This document shows, in pieces, positions 1 through 6,970 of a stretch of DNA of 21,176 bases. This DNA comes from Helicobacteraceae bacterium (lineage in GTDB: Bacteria; Campylobacterota; Campylobacteria; Campylobacterales; SZUA-545): contig JAISMA010000215.1 in assembly GCA_031276985.1 (NCBI GenBank), positions 1 through 21,176 of the forward strand, in the 5' to 3' direction. Under the pieces are notes generated by a model. The model did no database searches, had not been told where the DNA came from, and was given only the letters and a program-made list of their open reading frames with translations. The first letter of the stretch is position 1. Each line of letters begins with the position of its first letter. A program made the position numbers and the translations under genes.

Positions 1-42
1 GCCTTTTGGCTATAAACAAACGGACTTTTATTCTCCTGCGGG

Positions 43-48
43 TAAAAT
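43..48 (+). promoter_or_regulatory. Possible -10 box upstream of eno
   Basis: TAAAAT lies 27 bases before the eno start, preceded by a T-rich stretch. Campylobacterota sigma-70 promoters rely on a TATAAT-like -10 box with little -35 conservation, so this fits. A similar gTAAAATc word lies upstream of the methyltransferase at 4818. A clear Shine-Dalgarno (AAGGAG, 64-69) follows. Single weak motif, not proof. Confidence 0.35.
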
Positions 49-75
49 CCTAACGACATCAACAAGGAGCGGCAA

Positions 76-1353
76 ATGACCTTTATAGATAATATCCGCG
101 CGGACGAGGTAATCGATTCGCGCGGCAATCCGACCGTGCGCGCAAGCGTAACGTTAAGCGACGGCTCCAAAGCGAGCGCGATCGTGCCAAGCGGCGCAAG
201 CACGGGCAAACGCGAGGCGCTGGAACTGCGCGACGGCGACAAAAAACGCTTTGGCGGCAAAGGCGTGCTGAAAGCCGTCGAGAACATAAACGCCGTGATC
301 GCCGAGGAATTGGTTGGCTTATCGCCGTTTGATCAGGCGGAAATCGACGCGATATTAAAAGACATAGACGCGACGGACAACTACTCCAAACTAGGCGCAA
401 ACGCCGTTTTAGGCGTTTCAATGGCAGTGGCGCGCGCGGCGGCAAACAGCCGAAAAATCCCGCTATATCGCTATCTTGGCGGCGCTAACGCAAGCGTCCT
501 TCCCGTGCCGATGCTCAACGTGATCAACGGCGGTAGCCACGCGGACAACAACATCGACTTTCAGGAATACATGATTATGCCCGTAGGTTTCGACGATTTC
601 GCCGAAGCCTTGCGAGCGAGCGCGGAGACGTTTCATACGCTCAAAAAGATCCTTCACGATCGCAAAGAGGTTACGGCGCTTGGCGACGAGGGCGGTTTCG
701 CGCCAAACCTCAAAGACAACGAAGAGCCGATCGCGCTTTTGCTGGAAGCCATAGAAAAAGCGGGCTACAAAGCGGGCGAGCAGATTGGGATCGCAATGGA
801 CGTCGCCTCAAGCGAGTTCTACGAAAAAGACGGCTACAGATTGGGCGCGGAAGGCGGCAAACTGCTATCTTCCGACGATATGATCGACTATCTTGACAAT
901 CTTGTAAGCAAATATCCGATCGTCAGCATAGAGGACGCTTTAGCCGAAGACGACTGGAGCGGCTGGAAAAAGCTCACCGAAAGGCTAGGCAAAAAAACGC
1001 AACTTGTGGGCGACGATCTGTTTGTAACCAACAAAAAAATCCTTGCCGAAGGGATTGAAAAAGGCGTGGCGAATTCGATTTTGATTAAGCTAAATCAGAT
1101 CGGCACGGTCAGCGAAACGCTTCAGACGATCCGTTTGGCGCACAGAAGCAATTATACGACCGTCGTCAGCCACAGAAGCGGCGAAAGCGAGGACAGCTTC
1201 ATCGCCGATCTCGCCGTCGCGGTCAATGCGGGACAGATCAAAACGGGATCGATGAGCCGAAGCGAGCGAATCGCCAAATATAATCGCGTTCTTGAGATTG
1301 GGCGCGAGATCGCGTTTGCGGAATATCTGGGCAAAAAAGCCTTTGGACGATAG
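76..1353 (+). CDS. eno: Enolase (phosphopyruvate hydratase)
   Basis: Interconverts 2-phosphoglycerate and phosphoenolpyruvate in the cytoplasm (glycolysis/gluconeogenesis). The 425 residues match the family's usual length. Visible family marks are the opening RADEVIDSRGNPTV, the GDEGGFAPN loop with acid E205, Mg2+ ligands D242, E286 (SIEDALAEDDW) and D313 (VGDDLF), the catalytic lysine K338 in the signature ILIKLNQIGT, and H366 in VVSHRSGE. All key residues are present. The ATG at 76 has AAGGAG six bases upstream and the protein begins where enolases usually begin. It heads a run of closely packed genes, followed by the ftsB-like gene after 2 bases, an order familiar from Campylobacter and Helicobacter relatives. 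Identification is secure. Confidence 0.98.
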   Translation: MTFIDNIRADEVIDSRGNPTVRASVTLSDGSKASAIVPSGASTGKREALELRDGDKKRFGGKGVLKAVENINAVIAEELVGLSPFDQAEIDAILKDIDATDNYSKLGANAVLGVSMAVARAAANSRKIPLYRYLGGANASVLPVPMLNVINGGSHADNNIDFQEYMIMPVGFDDFAEALRASAETFHTLKKILHDRKEVTALGDEGGFAPNLKDNEEPIALLLEAIEKAGYKAGEQIGIAMDVASSEFYEKDGYRLGAEGGKLLSSDDMIDYLDNLVSKYPIVSIEDALAEDDWSGWKKLTERLGKKTQLVGDDLFVTNKKILAEGIEKGVANSILIKLNQIGTVSETLQTIRLAHRSNYTTVVSHRSGESEDSFIADLAVAVNAGQIKTGSMSRSERIAKYNRVLEIGREIAFAEYLGKKAFGR

Positions 1354-1355
1354 CG

Positions 1356-1631
1356 TTGGAGACGAGCGACATTCGAGACGAGCTGCTAAGCGAAATCGGA
1401 TCGCGCCCCATTCTCAGGGCGCGGCATCTGGTTTGGATTGGGATTGTCGCGGCGTTGGCGCTTTACGTTTATTATCTGCTCTACGGCGCAAATTCGTTTT
1501 TGCGGCTGCTGGAACTGCGCGATGAAGATCGGGCGTTGCAGACGCGAGTCGAGCAGCTTAAAAGCGAAAACGCCAAACTGCGGCGGGAGTTGTACGAGCT
1601 TGAGCTGATTAGCGGCGAGGAAGAGCCATGA
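1356..1631 (+). CDS. FtsB/DivIC-like septum formation initiator protein
   Basis: This 91-residue bitopic membrane protein has a short cytoplasmic N-terminus, one transmembrane helix at about residues 26-45 (VWIGIVAALALYVYYLLY), then a heptad-rich coiled coil at about 50-85. That is the layout of FtsB/DivIC proteins, which join FtsL and FtsQ in the division complex. The start is a TTG two bases after the enolase stop; no in-frame ATG precedes it. The 3' end overlaps the AMIN gene by ATGA, suggesting translational coupling. The family is short and poorly conserved, so the call rests on topology plus the conserved eno neighbourhood of Campylobacterota, where this gene is commonly annotated as a hypothetical or FtsB-like protein. 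Confidence 0.75.
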   Translation: METSDIRDELLSEIGSRPILRARHLVWIGIVAALALYVYYLLYGANSFLRLLELRDEDRALQTRVEQLKSENAKLRRELYELELISGEEEP

Positions 1632-2242
1632 AAAAACTGTGTTTATTCGTCTTTGCCTGCGTTTTGGGTTTGGCGCGGCTAAATCCTTTCGAGCCGACCG
1701 AGCGCCAAACCGATCGCAACGATTCGGGTTCGTTTGCGCCCAGACAGCTTGAAGAGGAGACAATCGCGCTTCCGCCAAGCTCCAGAGCGCTTAAAGAGAT
1801 TCAAATAACGCATCAGGAAAACGACGGTTCGCTTTCCACGATCAACCGCAAAGTGGATAAGTCGATCGATTGGCGCGCGCCGCTTAGAATCGACCAACCA
1901 AACGCCGAGAAACTGCCGCGTCAAACGGGCGCGTTTTTGCCGATCGACGAGCTGGAAGATATCGGGCGCATTCGGTTTTTCACGGCGGGCGACGCGATGA
2001 AGTTTCAAACCAAAGACGAGCTGATTCGCAGCTTTTTTCTGCCGCGTCCAAGCCGTATCGCGCTTGATTTCAACAGCTCCGTTCCGCTTACGCCAACCGC
2101 CGCGACGCTAAAAGACGGATATTTCGCGCGGATTGAGCTTAGTTTTCACGAAACTTTTTATCGCGTAACGGTTACGCTTGATAGCTATTATCCTTACGCG
2201 ATCGAGAAAGTTTCCGAAGGCTATCTTTTGGGGCTTCATTGA
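1628..2242 (+). CDS. Exported AMIN-domain protein
   Basis: The 204-residue protein starts with a signal sequence (MKKLCLFVFACVLGLA), so it should act in the periplasm or envelope. A charged, poorly ordered middle (about 20-115) leads to a C-terminal beta-rich segment (about 118-204) resembling an AMIN domain: alternating strands around IRFFTAGDAMKF, PSRIALDFNSS and FARIELSFHETFYRVTVTLD. AMIN domains target proteins such as AmiC to the septum or peptidoglycan. No amidase domain follows, so it is probably a targeting or scaffold protein rather than an enzyme. It overlaps the ftsB-like gene upstream and aroK downstream (4 bases each). Same-order neighbours in Campylobacterota carry this gene as an AMIN domain hypothetical. 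Confidence 0.75.
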   Translation: MKKLCLFVFACVLGLARLNPFEPTERQTDRNDSGSFAPRQLEEETIALPPSSRALKEIQITHQENDGSLSTINRKVDKSIDWRAPLRIDQPNAEKLPRQTGAFLPIDELEDIGRIRFFTAGDAMKFQTKDELIRSFFLPRPSRIALDFNSSVPLTPTAATLKDGYFARIELSFHETFYRVTVTLDSYYPYAIEKVSEGYLLGLH

Positions 2243-2727
2243 ACAATCTGGTTTTGATCGGCTTTATGGGAAGCGGCAAAGGGACAATCGGCAGGCTTTT
2301 AGCGCGCAAAACGGGGCGGTTTTTTCTGGATACCGACGCGCTGATCGAATCGTTTGCCAACCGATCGATCGTCGAAATTTTCAGAACTGAAACGGAAGAG
2401 GCGTTTCGCCGATACGAGCGCGATCTCGCCGCATGGTTAGCGCGATCGGTTAGCGCCGCCGTAATCGCCACGGGCGGCGGAATGGCGACGGCGATTTCAC
2501 GCGACGATCTGCGCTCAATCGGCGAGACGATCTATCTGCAATGCGATTTTGCGACAATTGCGCGGCGTTTGGCAAACGAGGCCGAACGCGAAAAGCGCCC
2601 GCTTGCCGCGTCAATCGAAACGTTGCGCGATCGGTTTTTGGAGCGCGAGGCGATCTATCGCGCAAGAGCCGATCGGATCATCGACGCGAATCAGAGCGTG
2701 GAAGCCGTGTTGGAGGCGATCGGGTGA
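2239..2727 (+). CDS. aroK: Shikimate kinase
   Basis: Phosphorylates shikimate to shikimate 3-phosphate with ATP, in the chorismate pathway of aromatic amino acid synthesis; cytoplasmic. The 162 residues fit the family. Motifs in order: P-loop GFMGSGKGT (8-16, K14), the DTD shikimate/Mg2+ motif (31-33), the FRRYE arginine of the shikimate site (57-58), the TGGG loop (78-81), the lid arginine in KRPL (R120) and a later R141. The P-loop reads GKGT where many relatives have GKTT or GKST. Translation starts at TTG 2239, overlapping the AMIN gene stop (TTGA), and NNLVLIGFMGSGK is the usual family start, which supports it. Confidence 0.95.
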   Translation: MNNLVLIGFMGSGKGTIGRLLARKTGRFFLDTDALIESFANRSIVEIFRTETEEAFRRYERDLAAWLARSVSAAVIATGGGMATAISRDDLRSIGETIYLQCDFATIARRLANEAEREKRPLAASIETLRDRFLEREAIYRARADRIIDANQSVEAVLEAIG

Positions 2728-3005
2728 AACGCGCCTTTTTTAGCGAAAGCGCCGCGCAAACTTTGCGGCAAACTAGATCGCGCAAACAGATCGCCGCGAT
2801 CGATCGCGTTTGCTTTTCCGCTTCGCAGATCGTATCCGCGATCGCAATCGTTCAAACCGTTACGAACAAATCGCGCAATCGTTTCGCGGGTTACAAACAG
2901 ATCGCCGCGATCGATCGCGTTTGGTTTTTCGCTTCGCCGATCATATCCGCGATCTCAATCGCCCAAAGCGCCGCGCAAACGCGCCGCAAACCGCGAAACG
3001 ATTAG
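2724..3005 (+). CDS. Doubtful 93-residue ORF built on an internal repeat
   Basis: A GTG at 2724 overlaps the aroK stop and opens a frame ending 3 bases before the hydrolase start, so by position it could be an operon gene. The protein (VKRAFFSESAAQTLRQTRSRK...) is unlike anything I recognise, Ser/Ala/Arg rich, and carries a 37-residue repeat (KQIAAIDRV... twice). The two 67-base copies differ at five bases and all five change the residue in this frame, which argues against protein selection. It may be a spurious frame over a non-coding repeat. The neighbouring frame (2810-3127) is equally open and equally unsupported. Confidence 0.25.
   Translation: MKRAFFSESAAQTLRQTRSRKQIAAIDRVCFSASQIVSAIAIVQTVTNKSRNRFAGYKQIAAIDRVWFFASPIISAISIAQSAAQTRRKPRND
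2783..2961 (+). repeat. Imperfect direct repeat, 67-base units 111 bases apart
   Basis: A unit beginning AAACAGATCGCCGCGATCG occurs at about 2784-2850 and again at about 2895-2961. The copies differ at five positions. The spacing of 111 bases equals 37 codons. The units are packed with GATCG words. The stretch sits between aroK and the hydrolase gene. Confidence 0.85.
2877..3003. repeat. 13-base inverted repeat flanking the second direct-repeat unit
   Basis: AATCGTTTCGCGG at 2877-2889 is the exact reverse complement of CCGCGAAACGATT at 2991-3003, bracketing the second copy of the direct repeat. The total span of 127 bases with perfect ends looks like a small inverted-repeat element or a large RNA hairpin. 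No target-site duplication was found by eye. Confidence 0.6.
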
Positions 3006-3008
3006 CCC

Positions 3009-3803
3009 ATGAATACCGCGATCTTTGCGTTTTCGTGTTTTGCGGCGTGCTATATCCTAGCGACGCTTTTGCTGATCGCGCTGGAAGAAAAGCTGATCTT
3101 TTTAAGCGGTTTTTCGCGCCTAACTAACCCGCCGACAGACGAAACAATCGCCTTCAAACTCGACGCGCAGGAGGGTTTTCGCGTTAAGCGCGGCTCAAAA
3201 ACGCTGTTGCTGTGGTTTGACGGCAACGCCGATAACGTCTGGTACGTTCCAAACGCTATCGCCGCCTCGCAAGCGAAACTGCCTTTGCTGGACGCGATCG
3301 ATATTGCGGCGCTGAACTATCGCGGCTACGGCGCAAGCGGCGGCAAGCCTTCGCAAGAGGCGATCTTTGCCGACGCGCTAAAACTTTACGACGCGCTTTC
3401 GCCAAGTTACGATCGCGTTGTCGCGCTTGGGCGCTCGCTTGGCAGCGGCGTCGTTTGCTATCTTTCAAGCCGTCGCGATCTCGCGGGCGCGATCTTAATC
3501 ACGCCGTTTGATTCGGTTCGCGCCATAGCCAAATCGCGCTTCGGCTTCTTTTTGGCGCACTTGTTCATCCGCAATCCGTTTGATAGCGTCGCGTATGTCA
3601 AAGGCGTTCAAACCGCGTTTTCAATTTTGGAAGTCGCGCGCGATCGCGTCGTGCCAAACAAGCGCACAAAACGACTAAAAGAGGCTATCGCAAATCTTGC
3701 GTTATACGAGCGCGTCGGCGATACGACGCACGCCAAAATCGCGACCGATCGGCGCGAATTTGAATTCATCGAGCGATCGCTAGAAAGGTTTTTGAATGTT
3801 TAA
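3009..3803 (+). CDS. Membrane-anchored alpha/beta hydrolase (ABHD13/BEM46-like)
   Basis: The 264-residue protein has an N-terminal hydrophobic anchor (about residues 4-25) followed by an alpha/beta hydrolase fold. The nucleophile elbow is GRSLGSG (141-147, S143). Likely triad partners are D212 in EVARDRVVP and H241 in DTTHAK. FDGNADN (70-76) supplies the oxyanion-side loop, and YRGYGASGG (104-112) is the hallmark of the ABHD13/BEM46 branch. The substrate of this branch in bacteria is unknown; esterase, thioesterase or depalmitoylase activity would fit the fold. The ATG at 3009 lacks a strong Shine-Dalgarno, but it places the anchor at the N-terminus. It overlaps pseB by 8 bases, so the two are probably co-transcribed. 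Confidence 0.85.
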   Translation: MNTAIFAFSCFAACYILATLLLIALEEKLIFLSGFSRLTNPPTDETIAFKLDAQEGFRVKRGSKTLLLWFDGNADNVWYVPNAIAASQAKLPLLDAIDIAALNYRGYGASGGKPSQEAIFADALKLYDALSPSYDRVVALGRSLGSGVVCYLSSRRDLAGAILITPFDSVRAIAKSRFGFFLAHLFIRNPFDSVAYVKGVQTAFSILEVARDRVVPNKRTKRLKEAIANLALYERVGDTTHAKIATDRREFEFIERSLERFLNV

Positions 3804-4788
3804 CGACAAAAGCGTTTTAATCACGGGCGGCACGGGCAGTTTTGGACGCGCCTTTGTCAAGAAAATTCTAGATCGCTACGCGCCAAAACGCCTAATCGTC
3901 TATTCCCGCGACGAGCAAAAACATTACGAAATGAGTCGCGTTTTCGACGCGAAAGCGATGAGATATTTCGTGGGCGACGTACGCGATCGCGATCGGCTCT
4001 GCCGCGCAATGGAAGGCGTGGATTATTGCGTGCATGCCGCCGCGATGAAACACGTTCCAATCGCGGAATACAATCCAATGGAGTGCGTCAAAACCAACAT
4101 CAACGGCGCGCAAAACGTGATCGACGCGGCGCTACTAACGGGCGTCAAACGCATAATCGCGCTCTCGACGGACAAAGCCGCCGTCCCGATCAACCTCTAC
4201 GGCGCGACGAAGCTGGTTAGCGACAAGCTCTTCATCGGCGCGAATAACATCAAAGGCGCGCGCGATTGCGGCTTTAGCGCGGTGCGTTACGGCAACGTGT
4301 TTGGCTCAAAAGGCAGCGTCGCGCCGCTGTTTAAGCGGCTGATCGCAAACGGCGCGGCAAGTCTGCCGATCACCGACGAGCGCATGACGCGCTTTTGGAT
4401 TACGCTTGATCAGGGCGCGGAATTTGTGATTAAGAGTTTTGAGCGAATGCGAGGCGGCGAAATATTTGTGCCGAAAATTCCGTCGATGAAAATCGTCGAT
4501 CTCGCGCGCGCTTTCGCGCCTAACGCGAAATTGGATATTGTAGGCGTTCGACCGGGCGAAAAACTGCATGAAACAATGATCTCAAGCGACGACTCGCGCA
4601 ACGTTTATGAATTTGACGATTTTTTTACGATCGCGCCCGCTATAGATTTCTCAAAAAAAGCGGATTTTTCCATAGCGATAAACGGCGAAAAAGGCAAAAG
4701 AGTCGTCGAAGGTTTTGAATACGCAAGCGATAAAAACGATCGCTGGCTAACATCAGAGGAACTGTTAGCGCTAATCGCGCAACTTTAA
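3796..4788 (+). CDS. pseB: UDP-N-acetylglucosamine 4,6-dehydratase (inverting), PseB/FlaA1 family
   Basis: First step of pseudaminic acid synthesis: converts UDP-GlcNAc to the 4-keto-6-deoxy-L-idose sugar with tightly bound NADP. In Campylobacter and Helicobacter the product sugar decorates flagellin and is needed for motility. The 330 residues match the family. Visible are the Rossmann motif GGTGSFG (11-17), AAAMKHVP (81-88), the catalytic S/T-D-K stretch STDKAA (124-129, T125, D126, K127) and the YxxxK pair (Y135, K139), then RYGNVFGSKGS and the C-terminal RPGEKLHE motif. The ATG at 3796 has AAAGG eight bases upstream and overlaps the hydrolase stop. The usual next gene pseC is not present; a gene remnant and a methyltransferase follow instead. 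Confidence 0.95.
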   Translation: MFNDKSVLITGGTGSFGRAFVKKILDRYAPKRLIVYSRDEQKHYEMSRVFDAKAMRYFVGDVRDRDRLCRAMEGVDYCVHAAAMKHVPIAEYNPMECVKTNINGAQNVIDAALLTGVKRIIALSTDKAAVPINLYGATKLVSDKLFIGANNIKGARDCGFSAVRYGNVFGSKGSVAPLFKRLIANGAASLPITDERMTRFWITLDQGAEFVIKSFERMRGGEIFVPKIPSMKIVDLARAFAPNAKLDIVGVRPGEKLHETMISSDDSRNVYEFDDFFTIAPAIDFSKKADFSIAINGEKGKRVVEGFEYASDKNDRWLTSEELLALIAQL

Positions 4789-4905
4789 TTTTTGTCGACG
4801 CTTAATAAGCGCTTGTGTAAAATCGCCTTTGACGTACGCCGTTTTTGAAGGATCGAAAATTATGCTTTCGTTGTCATTAGGCAAAAATACGGGTTCAAGG
4901 CGCTT
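4774..4905 (-). pseudogene. Truncated C-terminal gene remnant, minus strand
   Basis: Reading the minus strand from 4905 down gives 44 codons with protein-like composition (KRLEPVFLPNDNESIIFDP..., then SKTAYVKGDFTQALIKRRQK) ending at a TAG (4773-4771) inside the pseB 3' end. No good start lies upstream: the frame runs straight into the beginning of the methyltransferase gene, which is read the other way. The simplest reading is the tail of a gene once convergent with pseB, whose front was removed or displaced when the methyltransferase/nuclease cassette arrived. I do not recognise the family. A chance open frame is possible over this length, but the absence of bias toward rare residues makes it worth testing. 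Confidence 0.45.
4818..4823 (+). promoter_or_regulatory. Possible -10 box for the methyltransferase/nuclease cassette
   Basis: TGTAAAAT (box TAAAAT) lies 86 bases before the methyltransferase ATG and resembles the word upstream of eno. A 13-base palindrome (CGCTTAATAAGCG, 4799-4811) sits just before it and could be an operator, which would suit a cassette whose nuclease must be delayed. A 15-codon open frame (ATG 4862 to TAA 4907-4909) ends directly at the methyltransferase ATG and could act as a leader. All of this is motif-level evidence. Confidence 0.3.
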
Positions 4906-4909
4906 ATAA

Positions 4910-5842
4910 ATGGCTAATATCACGCTTAATAACGCAAACAAAGCAAAAAACGACGAGTTTTACACGCAAATCGCTGACGTAGAAAAAGAGTGCAAACATT
5001 ATAAAGAGCATTTCAAAGGCAAAACCATTTTCTGCAACTGCGACGATCCCGAACAAAGCGCCTTTTGGCGTTATTTTCATTTGAACTTTGAGCTTTTAGG
5101 CGTTAAAAAACTTATCTCCACGCATTTTGTCTACAAAGATTTGTATCAAGCGGGCGATACCTACAAAATGGAATATAACGGCGGCGCCGATAGCGATTAT
5201 ACGGCGGGCGCAAAAACCACGCTAAAAGAAAACGGCGATTTTAGAAGCGCCGAATGCGTCGAACTGCTTAAAGAAGCGGATATTGTGGTTACCAATCCGC
5301 CTTTTAGTCTTTTTCGAGAATATGTGGCGCAACTTATGAAATATGAAAAGAAATTTTTGATAATCGGAAATAAGAACGCTTTAACATACAAAGAGATTTT
5401 TAAGTTTATAAAAAATGATGAAATATGGACGGGCTATCGCGGTTTTTCTGGCGGAATGTGGTTTATCACCCAACACGAAGTCGCAACAACCAAAATAGTC
5501 GACGATAAAAAGCTCGCCAATGTTCCAAGCATTTGGTTTACAAATATGGATATAGCTAAACGACACGAAAATTTAATTCTTTATAAAACATATACGGCGC
5601 GGGAATATCCGCGTTACGATAACTATGACGCAATAAATGTGGATAAAACGGCGGAAATACCAATGGATTACGACGACATTATGGGCGTTCCCGTAACGTT
5701 TCTTGATAAATACAATCCCGATCAGTTTGAAATTATCGGCAGTATGGCGTCTACTACCATAGACGAGTATTCAAAAGGTTATCCGTTTATAGGCGGCGAA
5801 AGAAAATACGCCCGCATTTTAATCAAAAGGAAAAGCGTATGA
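4910..5842 (+). CDS. EcoRI-family adenine-specific DNA methyltransferase
   Basis: Predicted N6-adenine methyltransferase using S-adenosylmethionine. Family features of M.EcoRI-type enzymes are visible in order: the NDEFYTQ start motif (14-20), the FCNCDDPEQSAFWRYF segment (41-56) for cofactor binding, and the catalytic TNPPFSLF (128-135, NPPF). The C-terminal YARILIKRK is also typical. The length of 310 is close to the roughly 325 of M.EcoRI, so it looks intact. The ATG at 4910 follows a TAA by zero bases and has CAAGG nine bases upstream. The stop overlaps the nuclease ATG (ATGA), so the pair is coupled, methylase first. Base use is visibly more A+T rich than in pseB or the phage genes, suggesting horizontal acquisition. 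The recognition sequence cannot be read from the gene; GAATTC is a guess by family only. Confidence 0.88.
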   Translation: MANITLNNANKAKNDEFYTQIADVEKECKHYKEHFKGKTIFCNCDDPEQSAFWRYFHLNFELLGVKKLISTHFVYKDLYQAGDTYKMEYNGGADSDYTAGAKTTLKENGDFRSAECVELLKEADIVVTNPPFSLFREYVAQLMKYEKKFLIIGNKNALTYKEIFKFIKNDEIWTGYRGFSGGMWFITQHEVATTKIVDDKKLANVPSIWFTNMDIAKRHENLILYKTYTAREYPRYDNYDAINVDKTAEIPMDYDDIMGVPVTFLDKYNPDQFEIIGSMASTTIDEYSKGYPFIGGERKYARILIKRKSV

Positions 5843-6921
5843 AAATCGAATTACAAAAAATCCCCGTTCGGCAATTGGTGGACGGATATATCAATTCCGA
5901 CGAGGACGGCGTAATAGGTTACGGCGGCAAACTGAATATACGCCCGAAATACCAGCGGGAGTTTGTCTACAAAGACAATCAGCGAAACGCCGTCGTTCAA
6001 ACATTACGCAAAGATTTTCCGCTCAACGTTATGTATTGGGTCAAAAACGCGGAAAATTCATTTGAGGTTATGGACGGACAGCAAAGAACAATCAGTATTT
6101 GCGAGTATGTGAATAATAATTTTTCAATAGATTATAAAATGTTCGCAAACCTCGCAAAAGACGAGCAAAAACAAATACTAGATTACGAGCTTATGGTCTA
6201 TTTTTGCGAAGGAACGGATTCGGAAAAATTAGCATGGTTTGAAATCGTCAACATCGCGGGCGCGGTTCTCACAAAACAAGAGTTACGAAACGCCGTATAT
6301 ACCGGACCTTGGCTTTCGGACGCAAAGCGCTATTTCAGCAAAACAGGTTGCGCCGCGTACCGAATAGCAAATAAATACGTAAACGGAACGCCAATACGAC
6401 AGGATTATTTGGAAACGGCTATCGATTGGATCTCTAACGGCGCGATAAACGACTATATGTCAAAACATCAAAACGATCCAGACGCGATTCCTTTGTGGAC
6501 ATATTTTCAATCGGTTATAACGTGGGTCGGCGGTAAATTTCCAGAATACAGAAAAGAAATGAAAGGCATAGATTGGGGAGAGCTTTATAACAATTTCAAA
6601 GACAAAACATTAGATCCCGTCGCGTTAGAAAAAGAGGTATCGCGTTTAATGCAAGACGACGACGTAAGCGCTAAAAAAGGCATTTACGCATATCTATTGG
6701 ACGGCAAAGAAAAACATTTGAATATACGCGCCTTTAGCGAAAATATGAAACGCGAAAGTTTCGAGCGTCAAAAAGGCGTATGCGCTAGTTGCGGCGGCGT
6801 TTTTGAGTTTGAAAAAATGGAGGGCGATCACATAACCCCGTGGCATTTAGGCGGTAAAACAAACGCGGCAAATTGCCAAATGCTCTGCAAAGAATGCAAC
6901 AGACGAAAATCCGGCATCTAA
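5839..6921 (+). CDS. DUF262 and HNH endonuclease protein (GmrSD/ParB-like restriction protein)
   Basis: This 360-residue protein has an N-terminal DUF262 domain with YQREFVYKDNQR (39-50) and the signature FEVMDGQQRTIS (75-86). DUF262 is ParB-like and in GmrS/GmrD type IV enzymes is linked to NTP hydrolysis. The C-terminal domain is an HNH nuclease: a zinc-type knuckle CASC (315-318), the catalytic DH (330-331), H336, N345, and CKEC (350-353). Both domains look complete. The protein is much shorter than classic GmrSD fusions, and here it is translationally coupled to an EcoRI-family methylase, so a type II-like role (cleaving sites the partner has not methylated) is as likely as cleavage of modified phage DNA. 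That partner logic is inference; the domains are well supported. Confidence 0.85.
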   Translation: MKIELQKIPVRQLVDGYINSDEDGVIGYGGKLNIRPKYQREFVYKDNQRNAVVQTLRKDFPLNVMYWVKNAENSFEVMDGQQRTISICEYVNNNFSIDYKMFANLAKDEQKQILDYELMVYFCEGTDSEKLAWFEIVNIAGAVLTKQELRNAVYTGPWLSDAKRYFSKTGCAAYRIANKYVNGTPIRQDYLETAIDWISNGAINDYMSKHQNDPDAIPLWTYFQSVITWVGGKFPEYRKEMKGIDWGELYNNFKDKTLDPVALEKEVSRLMQDDDVSAKKGIYAYLLDGKEKHLNIRAFSENMKRESFERQKGVCASCGGVFEFEKMEGDHITPWHLGGKTNAANCQMLCKECNRRKSGI

Positions 6922-6924
6922 CTG

Positions 6925-6946
6925 CCCCCCCCCCGCCCGCCCGCCG
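6925..6946. repeat. C10 tract plus CCCG repeats, minus-strand G-quadruplex motif
   Basis: Ten consecutive C at 6925-6934 are followed by G, CCC, G, CCC, G, CC, starting 3 bases after the nuclease stop. On the minus strand this gives G3-C-G3-C-G10, enough for a four-tract G-quadruplex. Poly-G/C tracts of this length are the classic phase-variable elements of Campylobacterota. Here the tract lies outside any convincing reading frame, so length change would act on termination or RNA stability, if at all. Confidence 0.8.
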
Positions 6947-6970
6947 TTGCCATTTCCGCGCCCTCCCCGT

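Noticed and set aside
5839..6921. Reading the nuclease as phase-variable through the C10 tract
   Set aside because: The tract starts three bases after the stop codon, so slippage cannot alter the reading frame.
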